A DNA stretch of 64,000 nt from contig BSBG01000001.1 in NCBI GenBank assembly GCA_030159235.1, positions 415,366-479,365 on the forward strand, read 5' to 3'. Under the pieces are notes generated by a model, which made no database searches, was not told where the DNA came from, and saw only the letters and a list, made by a program, of their open reading frames with translations. Shown here in pieces: positions 56,674-64,000 of the stretch (position 1 is its first letter; each line of letters opens with the position of its first letter). A program made the position numbers and the translations under genes. Source of the DNA: Bacillus safensis. GTDB taxonomy: Bacteria > Bacillota > Bacilli > Bacillales > Bacillaceae.

Positions 56674-57174
56674 TTAATTCAATTCCTTCAACTGATCAAT
56701 ATAAGCAAGTGCAGCCTCAAATTCTTCGTCCGTATAGCGCTGTTTGCTTTTAATGGTGAAGACCTTTTCCTTTACCTCATCTTCTGGCAGGTCATCAAAG
56801 TATAAAATCGTGGAGACGAGCTCTAGAAAACGAGACGATTGCTCGTTCATCTGCTGCGTCAGCACTTTAAGGTCAGGCATGTCCACTTCACACTGATCGA
56901 GAAATTCTTTCCCATTGTCCGTCAGCGAATAGCGATATTGATAGTATCCGCCCTTTTTTTCCTTCATTTCATCCAAGAATCCAAGGTTACACAACTCTTC
57001 AATTCTGAGCGTCAACTCCTCTGAATAGGGGCCATAAAAATGAAAATCGTATTTCTCGTAAAAAGGCAAATCTAGCTTTTTTGCTATGTAAATCATCTTT
57101 TGCAGCTTCTTCCGACCAACGATTTCTCCTGATTCAGAGAATACCTTCATCAACTTTGCATGTTCTTTCAACAA
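56674..57174 (-). CDS. ywgA: YwgA family protein
   Basis: A 166-residue cytoplasmic protein of the YwgA family. It starts MLKEHAKLMKVFSESGEIVGRKKLQKMIYIAKKLDLPF and looks like a winged-helix fold (KYDFHFYGPYSEELTLRIEELCNLGFL, then YRYSLTDNGKEFLDQ). Function is not established. It lies 30 bp downstream of ywfO on the same strand, as in B. subtilis. Confidence 0.9.
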   Translation of the reverse strand: MLKEHAKLMKVFSESGEIVGRKKLQKMIYIAKKLDLPFYEKYDFHFYGPYSEELTLRIEELCNLGFLDEMKEKKGGYYQYRYSLTDNGKEFLDQCEVDMPDLKVLTQQMNEQSSRFLELVSTILYFDDLPEDEVKEKVFTIKSKQRYTDEEFEAALAYIDQLKELN

Positions 57175-57204
57175 ATTCCCGACATCTCCTTTTTCAGTAC
57201 TTCC

Positions 57205-58506
57205 TTATCCCAATCCAAGCAGCTTCATGATCGCCTTCTTTTCTTCAGCTTTTTCCGACATATCTACAATTAAGTCCATCGGGAAATAAAGTTTATGATC
57301 GGTTCTTCGTTTACCGGAAATGGCGTCAACAATATCTGACTGTCTCGACAATTCTTTTATATGACCACTTTGCGTCAAAAGGTGGATTGGCAGCCTCTCT
57401 TCTTCCTCCCCTGGTCTGTAGAAGTCATAGGGCAGGTCAGAGGATGAGTCGACCACTAAATAATAGTCAGGATCAATTCCTGCCTCCTTGAACAAGGCGG
57501 TCAGCTTGAAATATTTCGTCATTTCTTCATTCGGATTAAACTCTGTATATTGGAACAATCGGCGGTTCATAAAACGGCGGCACAAATCAGCCAGCACGTG
57601 ATCTTCTTCATCTTCCCACGCCTGAAAATAAAATAAGACAATGGATTCATCCAGCTTAATATAGTCCTCTGTGGTGACATTCCCCTCAAAAATTGAATAA
57701 AAATGAACAGGGGCATGTGTAAAAATATAACCCGTTTCATGCAGCTCTTTTGCACGATGAAGGATTTTCGTTAAAATGACTTCCGCACTGCGTGTCACCG
57801 GGTGGAAATAGACCTGCCAGTACATTTGATAGCGGCTCATAATATAATCCTCAACCGCATGCATCCCGCTCTGCTTCATCACAATTTGATCTTCTCTCGG
57901 ACGCATCACGCGTAAAATACGTTCCATATCAAAGTGGCCGTAGCTGACGCCTGTATAATAAGCATCACGCTGCAAATAGTCCATTCGGTCGGCATCAATT
58001 TGACTTGAAATCAAACTGACCACCTGTTTGTTTTGATACGTTTTGGCAATGACTTCAGCCACATGCTTCGGGAAATCATCACTCACCCGGCGGAGCACTT
58101 CATTGACTTCGGTCTGTCCTAAAATAATATCTCTTGTAAACGATTCATGGTCTAAGTGGAAGACCTTTTCAAAGGAATGAGAAAATGGACCATGACCAAG
58201 GTCATGAAGCAAGGCAGCACTAAGTACAAGCTCACGCTCTCCTTCATCCCATTCAGGACGCCCTTTAAACACATCATCCACAATACGTCTCACAATCTCA
58301 TATACACCGAGTGAATGATTGAATCGGCTGTGTTCTGCCCCATGAAACGTTAAATAAGTCGTTCCTAGCTGTTTAATTCGTCGCAGGCGCTGAAATTCTC
58401 TTGTTCCTATTAAATCCCATATTAATGCGTCCCGTACGTGAACATAGCGATGCACAGGATCTTTAAATACCTTTTCCTCAGATAATTTCCCTTTTGGATA
58501 CGCCAT
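57205..58506 (-). CDS. ywfO: HD-domain phosphohydrolase YwfO
   Basis: A 433-residue dGTPase/SAMHD1-like HD phosphohydrolase; B. subtilis YwfO and E. faecalis relatives hydrolyse dNTPs. The metal site is built by RFNHSLGVYEIVRR (H), the HD pair in LLHDLGHGPFSH, and a late Asp in QIDADRMDYLQRDAYYTG. The C-terminal part (about residue 280 on) is the family-specific region. Cytoplasmic. Start MAYPKGKLSEEKVF has AAAAGAGGG upstream. Confidence 0.93.
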   Translation of the reverse strand: MAYPKGKLSEEKVFKDPVHRYVHVRDALIWDLIGTREFQRLRRIKQLGTTYLTFHGAEHSRFNHSLGVYEIVRRIVDDVFKGRPEWDEGERELVLSAALLHDLGHGPFSHSFEKVFHLDHESFTRDIILGQTEVNEVLRRVSDDFPKHVAEVIAKTYQNKQVVSLISSQIDADRMDYLQRDAYYTGVSYGHFDMERILRVMRPREDQIVMKQSGMHAVEDYIMSRYQMYWQVYFHPVTRSAEVILTKILHRAKELHETGYIFTHAPVHFYSIFEGNVTTEDYIKLDESIVLFYFQAWEDEEDHVLADLCRRFMNRRLFQYTEFNPNEEMTKYFKLTALFKEAGIDPDYYLVVDSSSDLPYDFYRPGEEEERLPIHLLTQSGHIKELSRQSDIVDAISGKRRTDHKLYFPMDLIVDMSEKAEEKKAIMKLLGLG

Positions 58507-58617
58507 CGTTTCGTCCCTCTTTTTTTAAGACGTGTTTCTATTATATCGGGTAACTTTTCCCGAAAACATTCTTGAATTTGCTGGTGAATGTGTTCTCAAA
58601 GATTGCATGGACGTAAA

Positions 58618-58655
58618 AAGCCCGACCTGACAGGGACGGACCTCTTTTTAGGTCG
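58618..58655 (-). terminator. Possible terminator after the DUF1450 gene
   Basis: On the minus strand GACCT/AGGTC and a following GTCCG..CGGGC stem end in GGGCTTTTT. Several alternative pairings are possible. Confidence 0.4.
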
Positions 58656-58676
58656 ACTGAACACATTCAGTGACAT

Positions 58677-58898
58677 TTATTTGACTTTTTTTTGAACCTT
58701 TTCGAGTAATTCATCTTCTGTTGGTGCGGATAATGGGCGATTGTTCACAAACGCAAAAGCCTTTTTTCGTCCTGGACCACAATACGATTGACAGCCGATC
58801 TCAATTTTTGCATCAGGATCAACCGATTTTAGTCGAGGCAATAACGTCTTTAGGTTCGTCGCATCACAATCGTCACATACGCGAAACTCATTAGCCAT
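58677..58898 (-). CDS. DUF1450 protein (small Cys-containing)
   Basis: A 73-residue cytoplasmic protein with five Cys: CDDC near the N-terminus ([19 protein letters not shown]) and CQSYC in the middle ([24 protein letters not shown]). The CxSYCGxC-like motif is typical of DUF1450 (YuzB-like) proteins, possibly metal or thiol binding with a thioredoxin-like fold. Role unknown. Divergent from rsfA. Confidence 0.78.
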   Translation of the reverse strand: MANEFRVCDDCDATNLKTLLPRLKSVDPDAKIEIGCQSYCGPGRKKAFAFVNNRPLSAPTEDELLEKVQKKVK

Positions 58899-59063
58899 GG
58901 TCTTACGCTTCCTTTCAATGATGATACTTCATTCTATATGAAACAGCTGGACAACCAATCGTGAATAATATACCACCCAACATTGTACATCGAAGCGGCC
59001 GGAGTTGCAAGACGCATCGTCAGCGCAAAAGCTAGTATTTTCCACTATCCTTTTAGCAAACTT

Positions 59064-59092
59064 GTATAAACCTTCTTGAACTTGGCTAATCT
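59064..59092 (+). promoter_or_regulatory. SigF-type promoter of rsfA
   Basis: GTATA (59064-59068), 15-nt spacer, then GGCTAATCT (59084-59092) fit the forespore SigF consensus GYWTA-N15-GGNRANANT at most positions, about 30 bp before the rsfA ATG. B. subtilis rsfA is a SigF-regulon gene. Confidence 0.65.
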
Positions 59093-59124
59093 AATACCAT
59101 CAAATCATATGGGGGTTTAAACAC

Positions 59125-59934
59125 ATGTCAAAACAAAGACAAGATGCTTGGTCAGAGGAAAATGATCTCCTCTTGGCAGAAACCGTCTTACGTCACGTCA
59201 GAGAGGGCAGCACGCAGCTAAATGCGTTTGAAGAAGTTGGAGACAAGCTGAACCGCACCTCGGCGGCATGCGGATTTAGATGGAACGCCGTCGTAAGGCA
59301 TCAATATGAAAAAGCGTTGGCACTAGCCAAAAAACAACGAAAACAGCGGATGCGCGCACTCGGCAATGGACAGCCTGCAAAAAAACGATTACTCTATCAG
59401 CCACAAGTAGAGGAAACGGTCCTTCAGGAGGAATTCTCACAGGAACTAGAGCCAGCACAGGAAGAAACCTTTGCACCCGCAGCTGAAACAGCCGAACAGC
59501 TTCAGTTTGTGGATCAAAGCTACAATGAAGAGTTAGCTAGTTTATCACATTTATTGTCTCAGGCTTCTCCGGCCGCAAATACCCCAGAGAAAAAGCCTGA
59601 AGCCAATCCATTTAAGCCACGTCAGGAGCTAACCATCGAAGATATCATTGATTTCTTACGCCGCTATGAAGGCGATGGACAGCAATCCACTGCCTTACGT
59701 ATGGAAAACAGCCGCTTAAAACGAGAAAACAACGAGCTTTCTCATAAAGTCTCGCAGCTAGAAGCTGAAGTGAAAAAGCTTGAAAAGGATCAGCTCACGA
59801 TTCAAGAAGATTATGAAACACTCGTCAAAATCATGAACCGTGCAAGAAAACTAGTTTTGTTTGAAGAGGACGATAATGCCGCACCAACCTTTAAAATGGA
59901 CCGAAACGGCAACCTTGAAAAAATGGCAGAATAA
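59125..59934 (+). CDS. rsfA: RsfA, prespore-specific transcription regulator
   Basis: A 269-residue DNA-binding protein that modulates part of the SigF regulon in the forespore. The N-terminus is a Myb/SANT-like helix bundle ([50 protein letters not shown]). A low-complexity Glu/Gln-rich linker follows, then a leucine-zipper-like coiled coil at about residues 190-245 ([31 protein letters not shown]). The ribosome site is GGGGGT. Its coiled coil implies dimerisation. Confidence 0.93.
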   Translation: MSKQRQDAWSEENDLLLAETVLRHVREGSTQLNAFEEVGDKLNRTSAACGFRWNAVVRHQYEKALALAKKQRKQRMRALGNGQPAKKRLLYQPQVEETVLQEEFSQELEPAQEETFAPAAETAEQLQFVDQSYNEELASLSHLLSQASPAANTPEKKPEANPFKPRQELTIEDIIDFLRRYEGDGQQSTALRMENSRLKRENNELSHKVSQLEAEVKKLEKDQLTIQEDYETLVKIMNRARKLVLFEEDDNAAPTFKMDRNGNLEKMAE

Positions 59935-59935
59935 C

Positions 59936-59970
59936 AAAAAGTGCTCCCCATCTGCGGGAAGCACTTTTTT
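59936..59970. terminator. Terminator between rsfA and the convergent membrane-protein gene
   Basis: Arms AAAAAGTGCT and AGCACTTTTTT with an inner CCC/GGG stem; T runs on both strands. Confidence 0.88.
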
Positions 59971-60202
59971 AAATATCCAAAAATAGCATTACACTAAAAA
60001 GAACATTCATCAAAAATACGAACATAAAGATATACCTGACCTGCCTCACCTGAAAATCACCAAATATAAAAAGATAAAGACCGGCAATGCCAAGTGTCAG
60101 TACAGGCTGAAGAAATGGTACTAAAAGCGAAATGCCATAGCCGGCTCCCATGATGACAGGAAGCCATAGTAAATAGAGGTAACCACCGTTTTTAGATTTC
60201 AA
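59969..60202 (-). CDS. Small membrane protein linked to the PilZ glycosyltransferase
   Basis: A 77-residue protein with three hydrophobic helices (YLYLLWLPVIMGAGYGISLLV, LTLGIAGLYLFIFG, YIFMFVFLMNVLFSVMLFL) separated by short polar turns. Its start overlaps the stop of the glycosyltransferase gene (ATGA), so they are translated together. No family recognised. It could help membrane assembly or polymer export by the glycosyltransferase. Confidence 0.75.
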   Translation of the reverse strand: MKSKNGGYLYLLWLPVIMGAGYGISLLVPFLQPVLTLGIAGLYLFIFGDFQVRQVRYIFMFVFLMNVLFSVMLFLDI

Positions 60203-62514
60203 GAAACCTCTCCCTCTCTTTCTTCTATCGGCTTGATTTCAGGCTGGACAAACTTGAGTCCCACCATTGTATGGCCGCGTTTTCGTGATGTCCAGACCGC
60301 AATCGCTGGTTGATCGGTCAGAGATTCTGTGTCAATGGTGATCAGCACTTTCTCATGTAATTCAATGGAAGCCTCAGACTCGATTTTGCACCCAGATAAA
60401 CTAATATCATGTATAATCACCGGCACCTTCTCTTCTAATCGGCCCTCAGAGGCCAGCGTGCCTGTCACCCCTTCCAAAGGTCTTCTCATCCATTTGCGCT
60501 GCAAGGCCTTTGGTACCTTCTTCGTTTCTCTTAAAAAGCGGAGAAACGTCCGAACAGCATAGGATTTTTTCTCACGATCCGTAATCGCTACATGCTCTCG
60601 TGTGAATAAGAAGCGGATCAGTGATAGATACTCTGATTTTTGTGTGTCAGTAAAAGCGACACCAACCATCAGCTGGTCTCCCTCTGGATGACTCCAAACC
60701 ACGTCACACGCCACACTTTCATCCTCTGAAAAGATTAATTGCATGTTTCCTTGATTTAGAAAAGAAGCTTGATCCAATGGAATGGATAGACGCGCACCTG
60801 AATCACTCATATCTAACAGAAAACAAGCAATCGACTGATCTTGATGATCAGAACGAAGATGCCCCTCTTTTTCAATGATAAATCGCTCTGATTTCCGATA
60901 ACGCGGACGATCAAACGCCACAATCAGTGCCATGAATAGGCCTGCACCGTTATAAAGCACCCAAAATATATTAATCAACGTGAGATCCGCATTCATCGTC
61001 CCCTCTACCTTCACTTCGTATCCTATTTTCACAAGGACAAGCAATGAGAGCAGCAAGAAGATTAAATGGGGAATCATCGTTTTCAAATGGAAATGTCTTT
61101 TGTCTGTTTGAATTCCCTTCGGTGTGACAAGAAATTCAACTCTCTTCTTTAGAAACAGCTCACTTAAAGCCACACCAGCTAGGTGAAATGCCATAGAGCT
61201 TTCGTAAATATGACTCCAAAACATACTTCTTTTTCGATTCGACACAAGTTTAAACGCTAAATACGAGCTAAAGAATGCCGGCAGCCAAAACATGAAAATG
61301 GACTGGAAATCCGCCCAGAAACTTTGAATACCAAACAATAAAAACAAAATCGGTGTAAGAATGTAAATCATTTTAAACAAACCGTTAAACCAATACACAA
61401 TGCCGTCTAAATAAAGAACGCGCTGCATCACTGTTAAGCCATGAACCTTCAAAGGATTAAACTTACGGGCACACTGAATGTTCCCTCTCGACCACCGATC
61501 TCTTTGCTTTAACAGATCAAGCCAGCTTTCAGGTGCCAGACCGACGGCTAATACCTCTCCGACAGACACAGATTTGAACTTCCCTTGGAGAAGCATTCCG
61601 GTTGCCATGTCTTCTGTAATCACCCCAGTAGCAAATCCGCCAATTTCATCTAAGGCCGTTCTTCTAAATACAGTATTACTTCCGACATACATGACCGCAT
61701 TAAACCGATCCTTACCAGCTTGGAGGGTTTGCATGAAGAAGTCCTGCTCATTTGGAATTCGATCCTTCGAGAACATATTATATTGAAAAGGGTCTTCGTT
61801 ATAAAACGCCTGTGGAACTTGAACAAACGCAGTTGCTCCATCATGAAAGTAAGGCACTGTTTTTTCTAAAAAAGCTGGCAGAGGGACCATATCTGCATCA
61901 AGAGTGAGGATCAGCTCCCCATTCGTTTGAGACATCGCATGGTTTAAGTTACCTGCCTTAGCAAACTTGTTATCTGTTCTTGTCAGATAATGAACACCAA
62001 GCTCAGAAGCAAGCTGCTCTACAGCCTCCCTCTTGCCATCATCACATAAATAAATCTGGACGCTTTCCTTTGGATAAGAGAGATTCAAACAACCTGCAAC
62101 CGTTCGTTTCAGCACCTCAATGGGTTCATTATATGTAGCTATGAAAATATCAACTGTTGGCAACCTTTCAAGATCACTGATCATGACTTGTTTCCGATTT
62201 GAAGGCTTCCAAACAAGTGTGTAAAACACAAGCAGCTGTAAAAACCCAATGCATTCACAGGCCACAAGCAAAATCCCCATCACAATATTAAATGTACCTT
62301 CATGCGGCAGTGTAAAGAAGAGACGCCAGCAAATATATGCGGCATTTGTTAACACACAAAGCACAATGGTGATTTTTTTCACAGTAGAAGCGATTGGTTG
62401 AATACGATACATCATATACAACACAGACAAAATGCAAAGCATGAATAGCGGGTAATACGTGGTGAATGATGACAACAAATTTCCCTTCTTTCTTACGCCA
62501 TGAATGACCATCAC
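60199..62514 (-). CDS. BcsA-like family 2 glycosyltransferase with two PilZ domains
   Basis: A 771-residue membrane processive glycosyltransferase. Four N-terminal helices precede the GT2 domain: IATYNEP (residues 125-131), the UDP-binding CDDG (157-160), DADM (206-209), TED (300-302) and the QRDRW acceptor motif (337-341), all as in cellulose synthase. More helices follow. The C-terminal third has two PilZ domains: RPRYRKSER with LDMSDSGARL, then RKWMRRP with HDISLSGCKI; each DxSxxG plus upstream arginines fits c-di-GMP binding. The polymer is unknown. The long GTG start has no ribosome site; TTG 62475 behind AGAAGGGA is a good alternative. Confidence 0.87.
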   Translation of the reverse strand: MMVIHGVRKKGNLLSSFTTYYPLFMLCILSVLYMMYRIQPIASTVKKITIVLCVLTNAAYICWRLFFTLPHEGTFNIVMGILLVACECIGFLQLLVFYTLVWKPSNRKQVMISDLERLPTVDIFIATYNEPIEVLKRTVAGCLNLSYPKESVQIYLCDDGKREAVEQLASELGVHYLTRTDNKFAKAGNLNHAMSQTNGELILTLDADMVPLPAFLEKTVPYFHDGATAFVQVPQAFYNEDPFQYNMFSKDRIPNEQDFFMQTLQAGKDRFNAVMYVGSNTVFRRTALDEIGGFATGVITEDMATGMLLQGKFKSVSVGEVLAVGLAPESWLDLLKQRDRWSRGNIQCARKFNPLKVHGLTVMQRVLYLDGIVYWFNGLFKMIYILTPILFLLFGIQSFWADFQSIFMFWLPAFFSSYLAFKLVSNRKRSMFWSHIYESSMAFHLAGVALSELFLKKRVEFLVTPKGIQTDKRHFHLKTMIPHLIFLLLSLLVLVKIGYEVKVEGTMNADLTLINIFWVLYNGAGLFMALIVAFDRPRYRKSERFIIEKEGHLRSDHQDQSIACFLLDMSDSGARLSIPLDQASFLNQGNMQLIFSEDESVACDVVWSHPEGDQLMVGVAFTDTQKSEYLSLIRFLFTREHVAITDREKKSYAVRTFLRFLRETKKVPKALQRKWMRRPLEGVTGTLASEGRLEEKVPVIIHDISLSGCKIESEASIELHEKVLITIDTESLTDQPAIAVWTSRKRGHTMVGLKFVQPEIKPIEEREGEVS

Positions 62515-62594
62515 ATATAAAAATTCATAACAAAGGAGGGGATTCTTCTGTTAAATTGCCCCTCCGTACCTATTTGAGTGACCAAACTAACTAA

Positions 62595-63079
62595 TTATTT
62601 CCACAATGTATCTAACTGATTTGAATAAAAATCAATTGCTTTTCGATAACTCAAAATAGCAGGATCTTTTGTCGTTTCAATTAAACAGTTCAGTAATATT
62701 TCCATCGCCTTGCTATGTTCTTTCAAATTATACAAAGTCATGGCATAGAACGTTTGAATGGCTTTATTATCCGGATAAGTTTCCATCCCTTTTAAGAATG
62801 TCTGTTTCGACTTTTCATATTCTCCTAACGTTCTGTACGTACTTCCTAACCTAGTAAAGCGTCTTCTAGTTCATCTGAAGACAACCCTAACTCGATAGCT
62901 CTTTCATAAAAAAAGACAGCCTTTCTTTCTTCTCCTAGCAGATCATAACTCCAGGCACATTGATAATGAATGGAGGCATCGTCTGGATACTCCACCACAA
63001 GGTGAGTGAGCATTTCATTTGATTCTCGAAGGTGTCCACTTTTCCGAAGTTCAATGGCTTTCACAAGCTTTGTTTCCAT
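62595..63079 (-). pseudogene. TPR-repeat protein gene broken by a frameshift
   Basis: The first frame starts METKLVKAIELRKSGHLRES (ATG 63079, behind GAGGTG) and gives TPR-like helices up to SSDELEDALLG, then a stop at 62846. The other frame continues directly with LGSTYRTLGEYEKSKQTFLKG, METYPDNKAIQTFYAMTL and on to LDTLWK, stop at 62595. One extra T (GGTTAGG to GGTTTAGG near 62849) would join them into a protein of about 161 residues with four TPR units. It is either a real mutation or a consensus error. It lies between lipL and the PilZ glycosyltransferase on the same strand. Confidence 0.8.
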
Positions 63080-63119
63080 CATTTCACCTCTATGCTTTTC
63101 AAGATTAAAAGACTGATGT

Positions 63120-63965
63120 TTACGAAAACACCTTTTCATTCCGTTCAATCATCCGCGTCATGTTTTTCTCAAATTCAAGCTGTTCTTCTGCGTTCAGTCC
63201 TGATGCTGTCAGCTGATTACTAAGCTTTTGAAGCTCCTCTAGTAATAAACGCATAAGAAGCGTACAATCAATAGACTCACCAATTAATTCTGATAAAGAT
63301 GCCATCGTATCCGGCTGTATATCAGGAAACACTGCCTTCACTTCTTGCCTCTTATCCTTTAAAGCGGCTTGATAAAAACGGCGGATCAAGTCGGCACGTT
63401 CCCGTCCGCTTCCATCGGCACACAAATAAATTTGCACAGCGACCCCACCACGTAATCTACGCTGGGAAATGCCTGCAAATTTCTTTCCATTGATACTTAA
63501 ATCGTAGCTGCCTGGACAATAAGAGCCGACAATTTCATAGGCTTCAATGTCTACCTCATACATCGACAGCATCCGGCGGATTAAGTCCACCATCGCATCA
63601 TATCCGCGGTCTATATCAATGCCCTTCTTTTGTTCCGCAAAGATCAAAGACACATTCAGTACACCTTCATCCAGCACCACAGCAAGACCGCCTGAGTTGC
63701 GCACAATCACACGATATCCCTCTTCCTCAAGCAGCTTTACACCATCTTGAAGAAATGGAAGTCTTGTATCCTGAATCCCAAGCACAATCGTATTGTGATG
63801 CACCCATGAACGGGCTGTCGCTGGTGAAAGGCCCTTCCCTACCGACGCGCAAAGCGTATCATCCATCGCAAAGGATTGCTTCGGGTCTACATAAAGACCA
63901 AGGCTGGACTGATCTATGATTCGCCATTTCGGCTGTGTCAGTAACTCAATAGGTTCATTTTTCAT
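63120..63965 (-). CDS. lipL: Octanoyl-[GcvH]:protein N-octanoyltransferase LipL (YwfL)
   Basis: Amidotransferase of lipoate synthesis that moves octanoyl groups from GcvH to the E2 subunits. The 281-residue protein belongs to the biotin/lipoate ligase fold: [45 protein letters not shown] (substrate loop), and the acyl-accepting Cys in [27 protein letters not shown]. The start MKNEPIELL (63965) matches B. subtilis LipL; an ATG nine bases upstream is possible. The gene order rsfA...lipL is kept. Confidence 0.93.
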   Translation of the reverse strand: MKNEPIELLTQPKWRIIDQSSLGLYVDPKQSFAMDDTLCASVGKGLSPATARSWVHHNTIVLGIQDTRLPFLQDGVKLLEEEGYRVIVRNSGGLAVVLDEGVLNVSLIFAEQKKGIDIDRGYDAMVDLIRRMLSMYEVDIEAYEIVGSYCPGSYDLSINGKKFAGISQRRLRGGVAVQIYLCADGSGRERADLIRRFYQAALKDKRQEVKAVFPDIQPDTMASLSELIGESIDCTLLMRLLLEELQKLSNQLTASGLNAEEQLEFEKNMTRMIERNEKVFS

Positions 63966-64000
63966 CTCCTGCATATCCTCTCGTTCATAAACTGTGTATA

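Overview
The window is chromosomal DNA of a low-to-moderate GC Firmicute, almost certainly a member of the Bacillus pumilus group (B. pumilus / B. safensis / B. altitudinis). Nearly every core protein is a close match to what I remember of its B. subtilis counterpart, and the gene order follows the B. subtilis spoIIR-prfA-racA-maeA-rho-spo0F-pyrG-rpoE-acdA-argS-speBE-pbpG-ywhDCB-ywfO-rsfA-lipL segment. The species call is inference from gene content (uvsE next to clsB, an M84-type metzincin, a pumilarin/AS-48-like circular bacteriocin), not from a database search.

Layout. 1-17.5 kb is conserved housekeeping and sporulation: spoIIR (cut by the window edge), a lipoprotein, prmC-prfA, racA, ywkB-maeA, tdk, rpmE, rho, glpX, murAB, tal, fbaA, spo0F (with a SigH promoter and Spo0A boxes), ywjG, pyrG (with its CTP-sensing attenuator) and rpoE. 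17.5-25.3 kb has two small membrane proteins and a fatty-acid oxidation operon, fadF-mmgA-hbd-acd-acdA, read leftwards from a promoter that overlaps a FadR-like operator. 25.4-34.6 kb carries clsB, uvsE, SigB-driven ywjC, two S66 (LdcA/MccF-like) peptidases, an ABC exporter, a second cardiolipin synthase, an unannotated 21-residue amphipathic peptide gene and an exported protein of unknown function. 34.6-42.9 kb is argS-ywiB, a frameshifted membrane protein gene, speE-speB, pbpG, ywhD-ywhC and ywhB.

43.1-47.2 kb is an AT-rich accessory island inserted after ywhB. It holds a complete leftward operon for a circular bacteriocin of the enterocin AS-48 family: a 105-residue precursor (35-residue leader, 70-residue core), a large membrane protein, a SpoIIM/DUF95 protein, a second membrane protein, an ABC ATPase and a 53-residue hydrophobic presumed immunity peptide, in the same A-B-C-C1-D-D1 order as as-48. 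A secreted metalloprotease follows.

48.7-56.6 kb is a sulfur-compound utilisation locus (ytnJ, a ytlI-like regulator, then FMN reductase, ytmO, ytnI, ytmI and a cystine-type ABC importer), a rearranged form of the B. subtilis ytmI operon. 56.7-64 kb returns to the backbone (ywgA, ywfO, a DUF1450 protein, rsfA with a SigF-type promoter, lipL). It is interrupted by a leftward cluster with a BcsA-like glycosyltransferase carrying two PilZ domains, a small membrane protein and a frameshifted TPR gene, which suggests c-di-GMP-controlled exopolysaccharide synthesis.

Strongest leads: the divergent AS-48-type bacteriocin operon, the 21-residue amphipathic peptide at 33999-34064, and the tandem-PilZ glycosyltransferase cluster. 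Two genes (36806-37152 and 62595-63079) are each broken by what looks like one missing T in a T run, so either true mutations or consensus errors.
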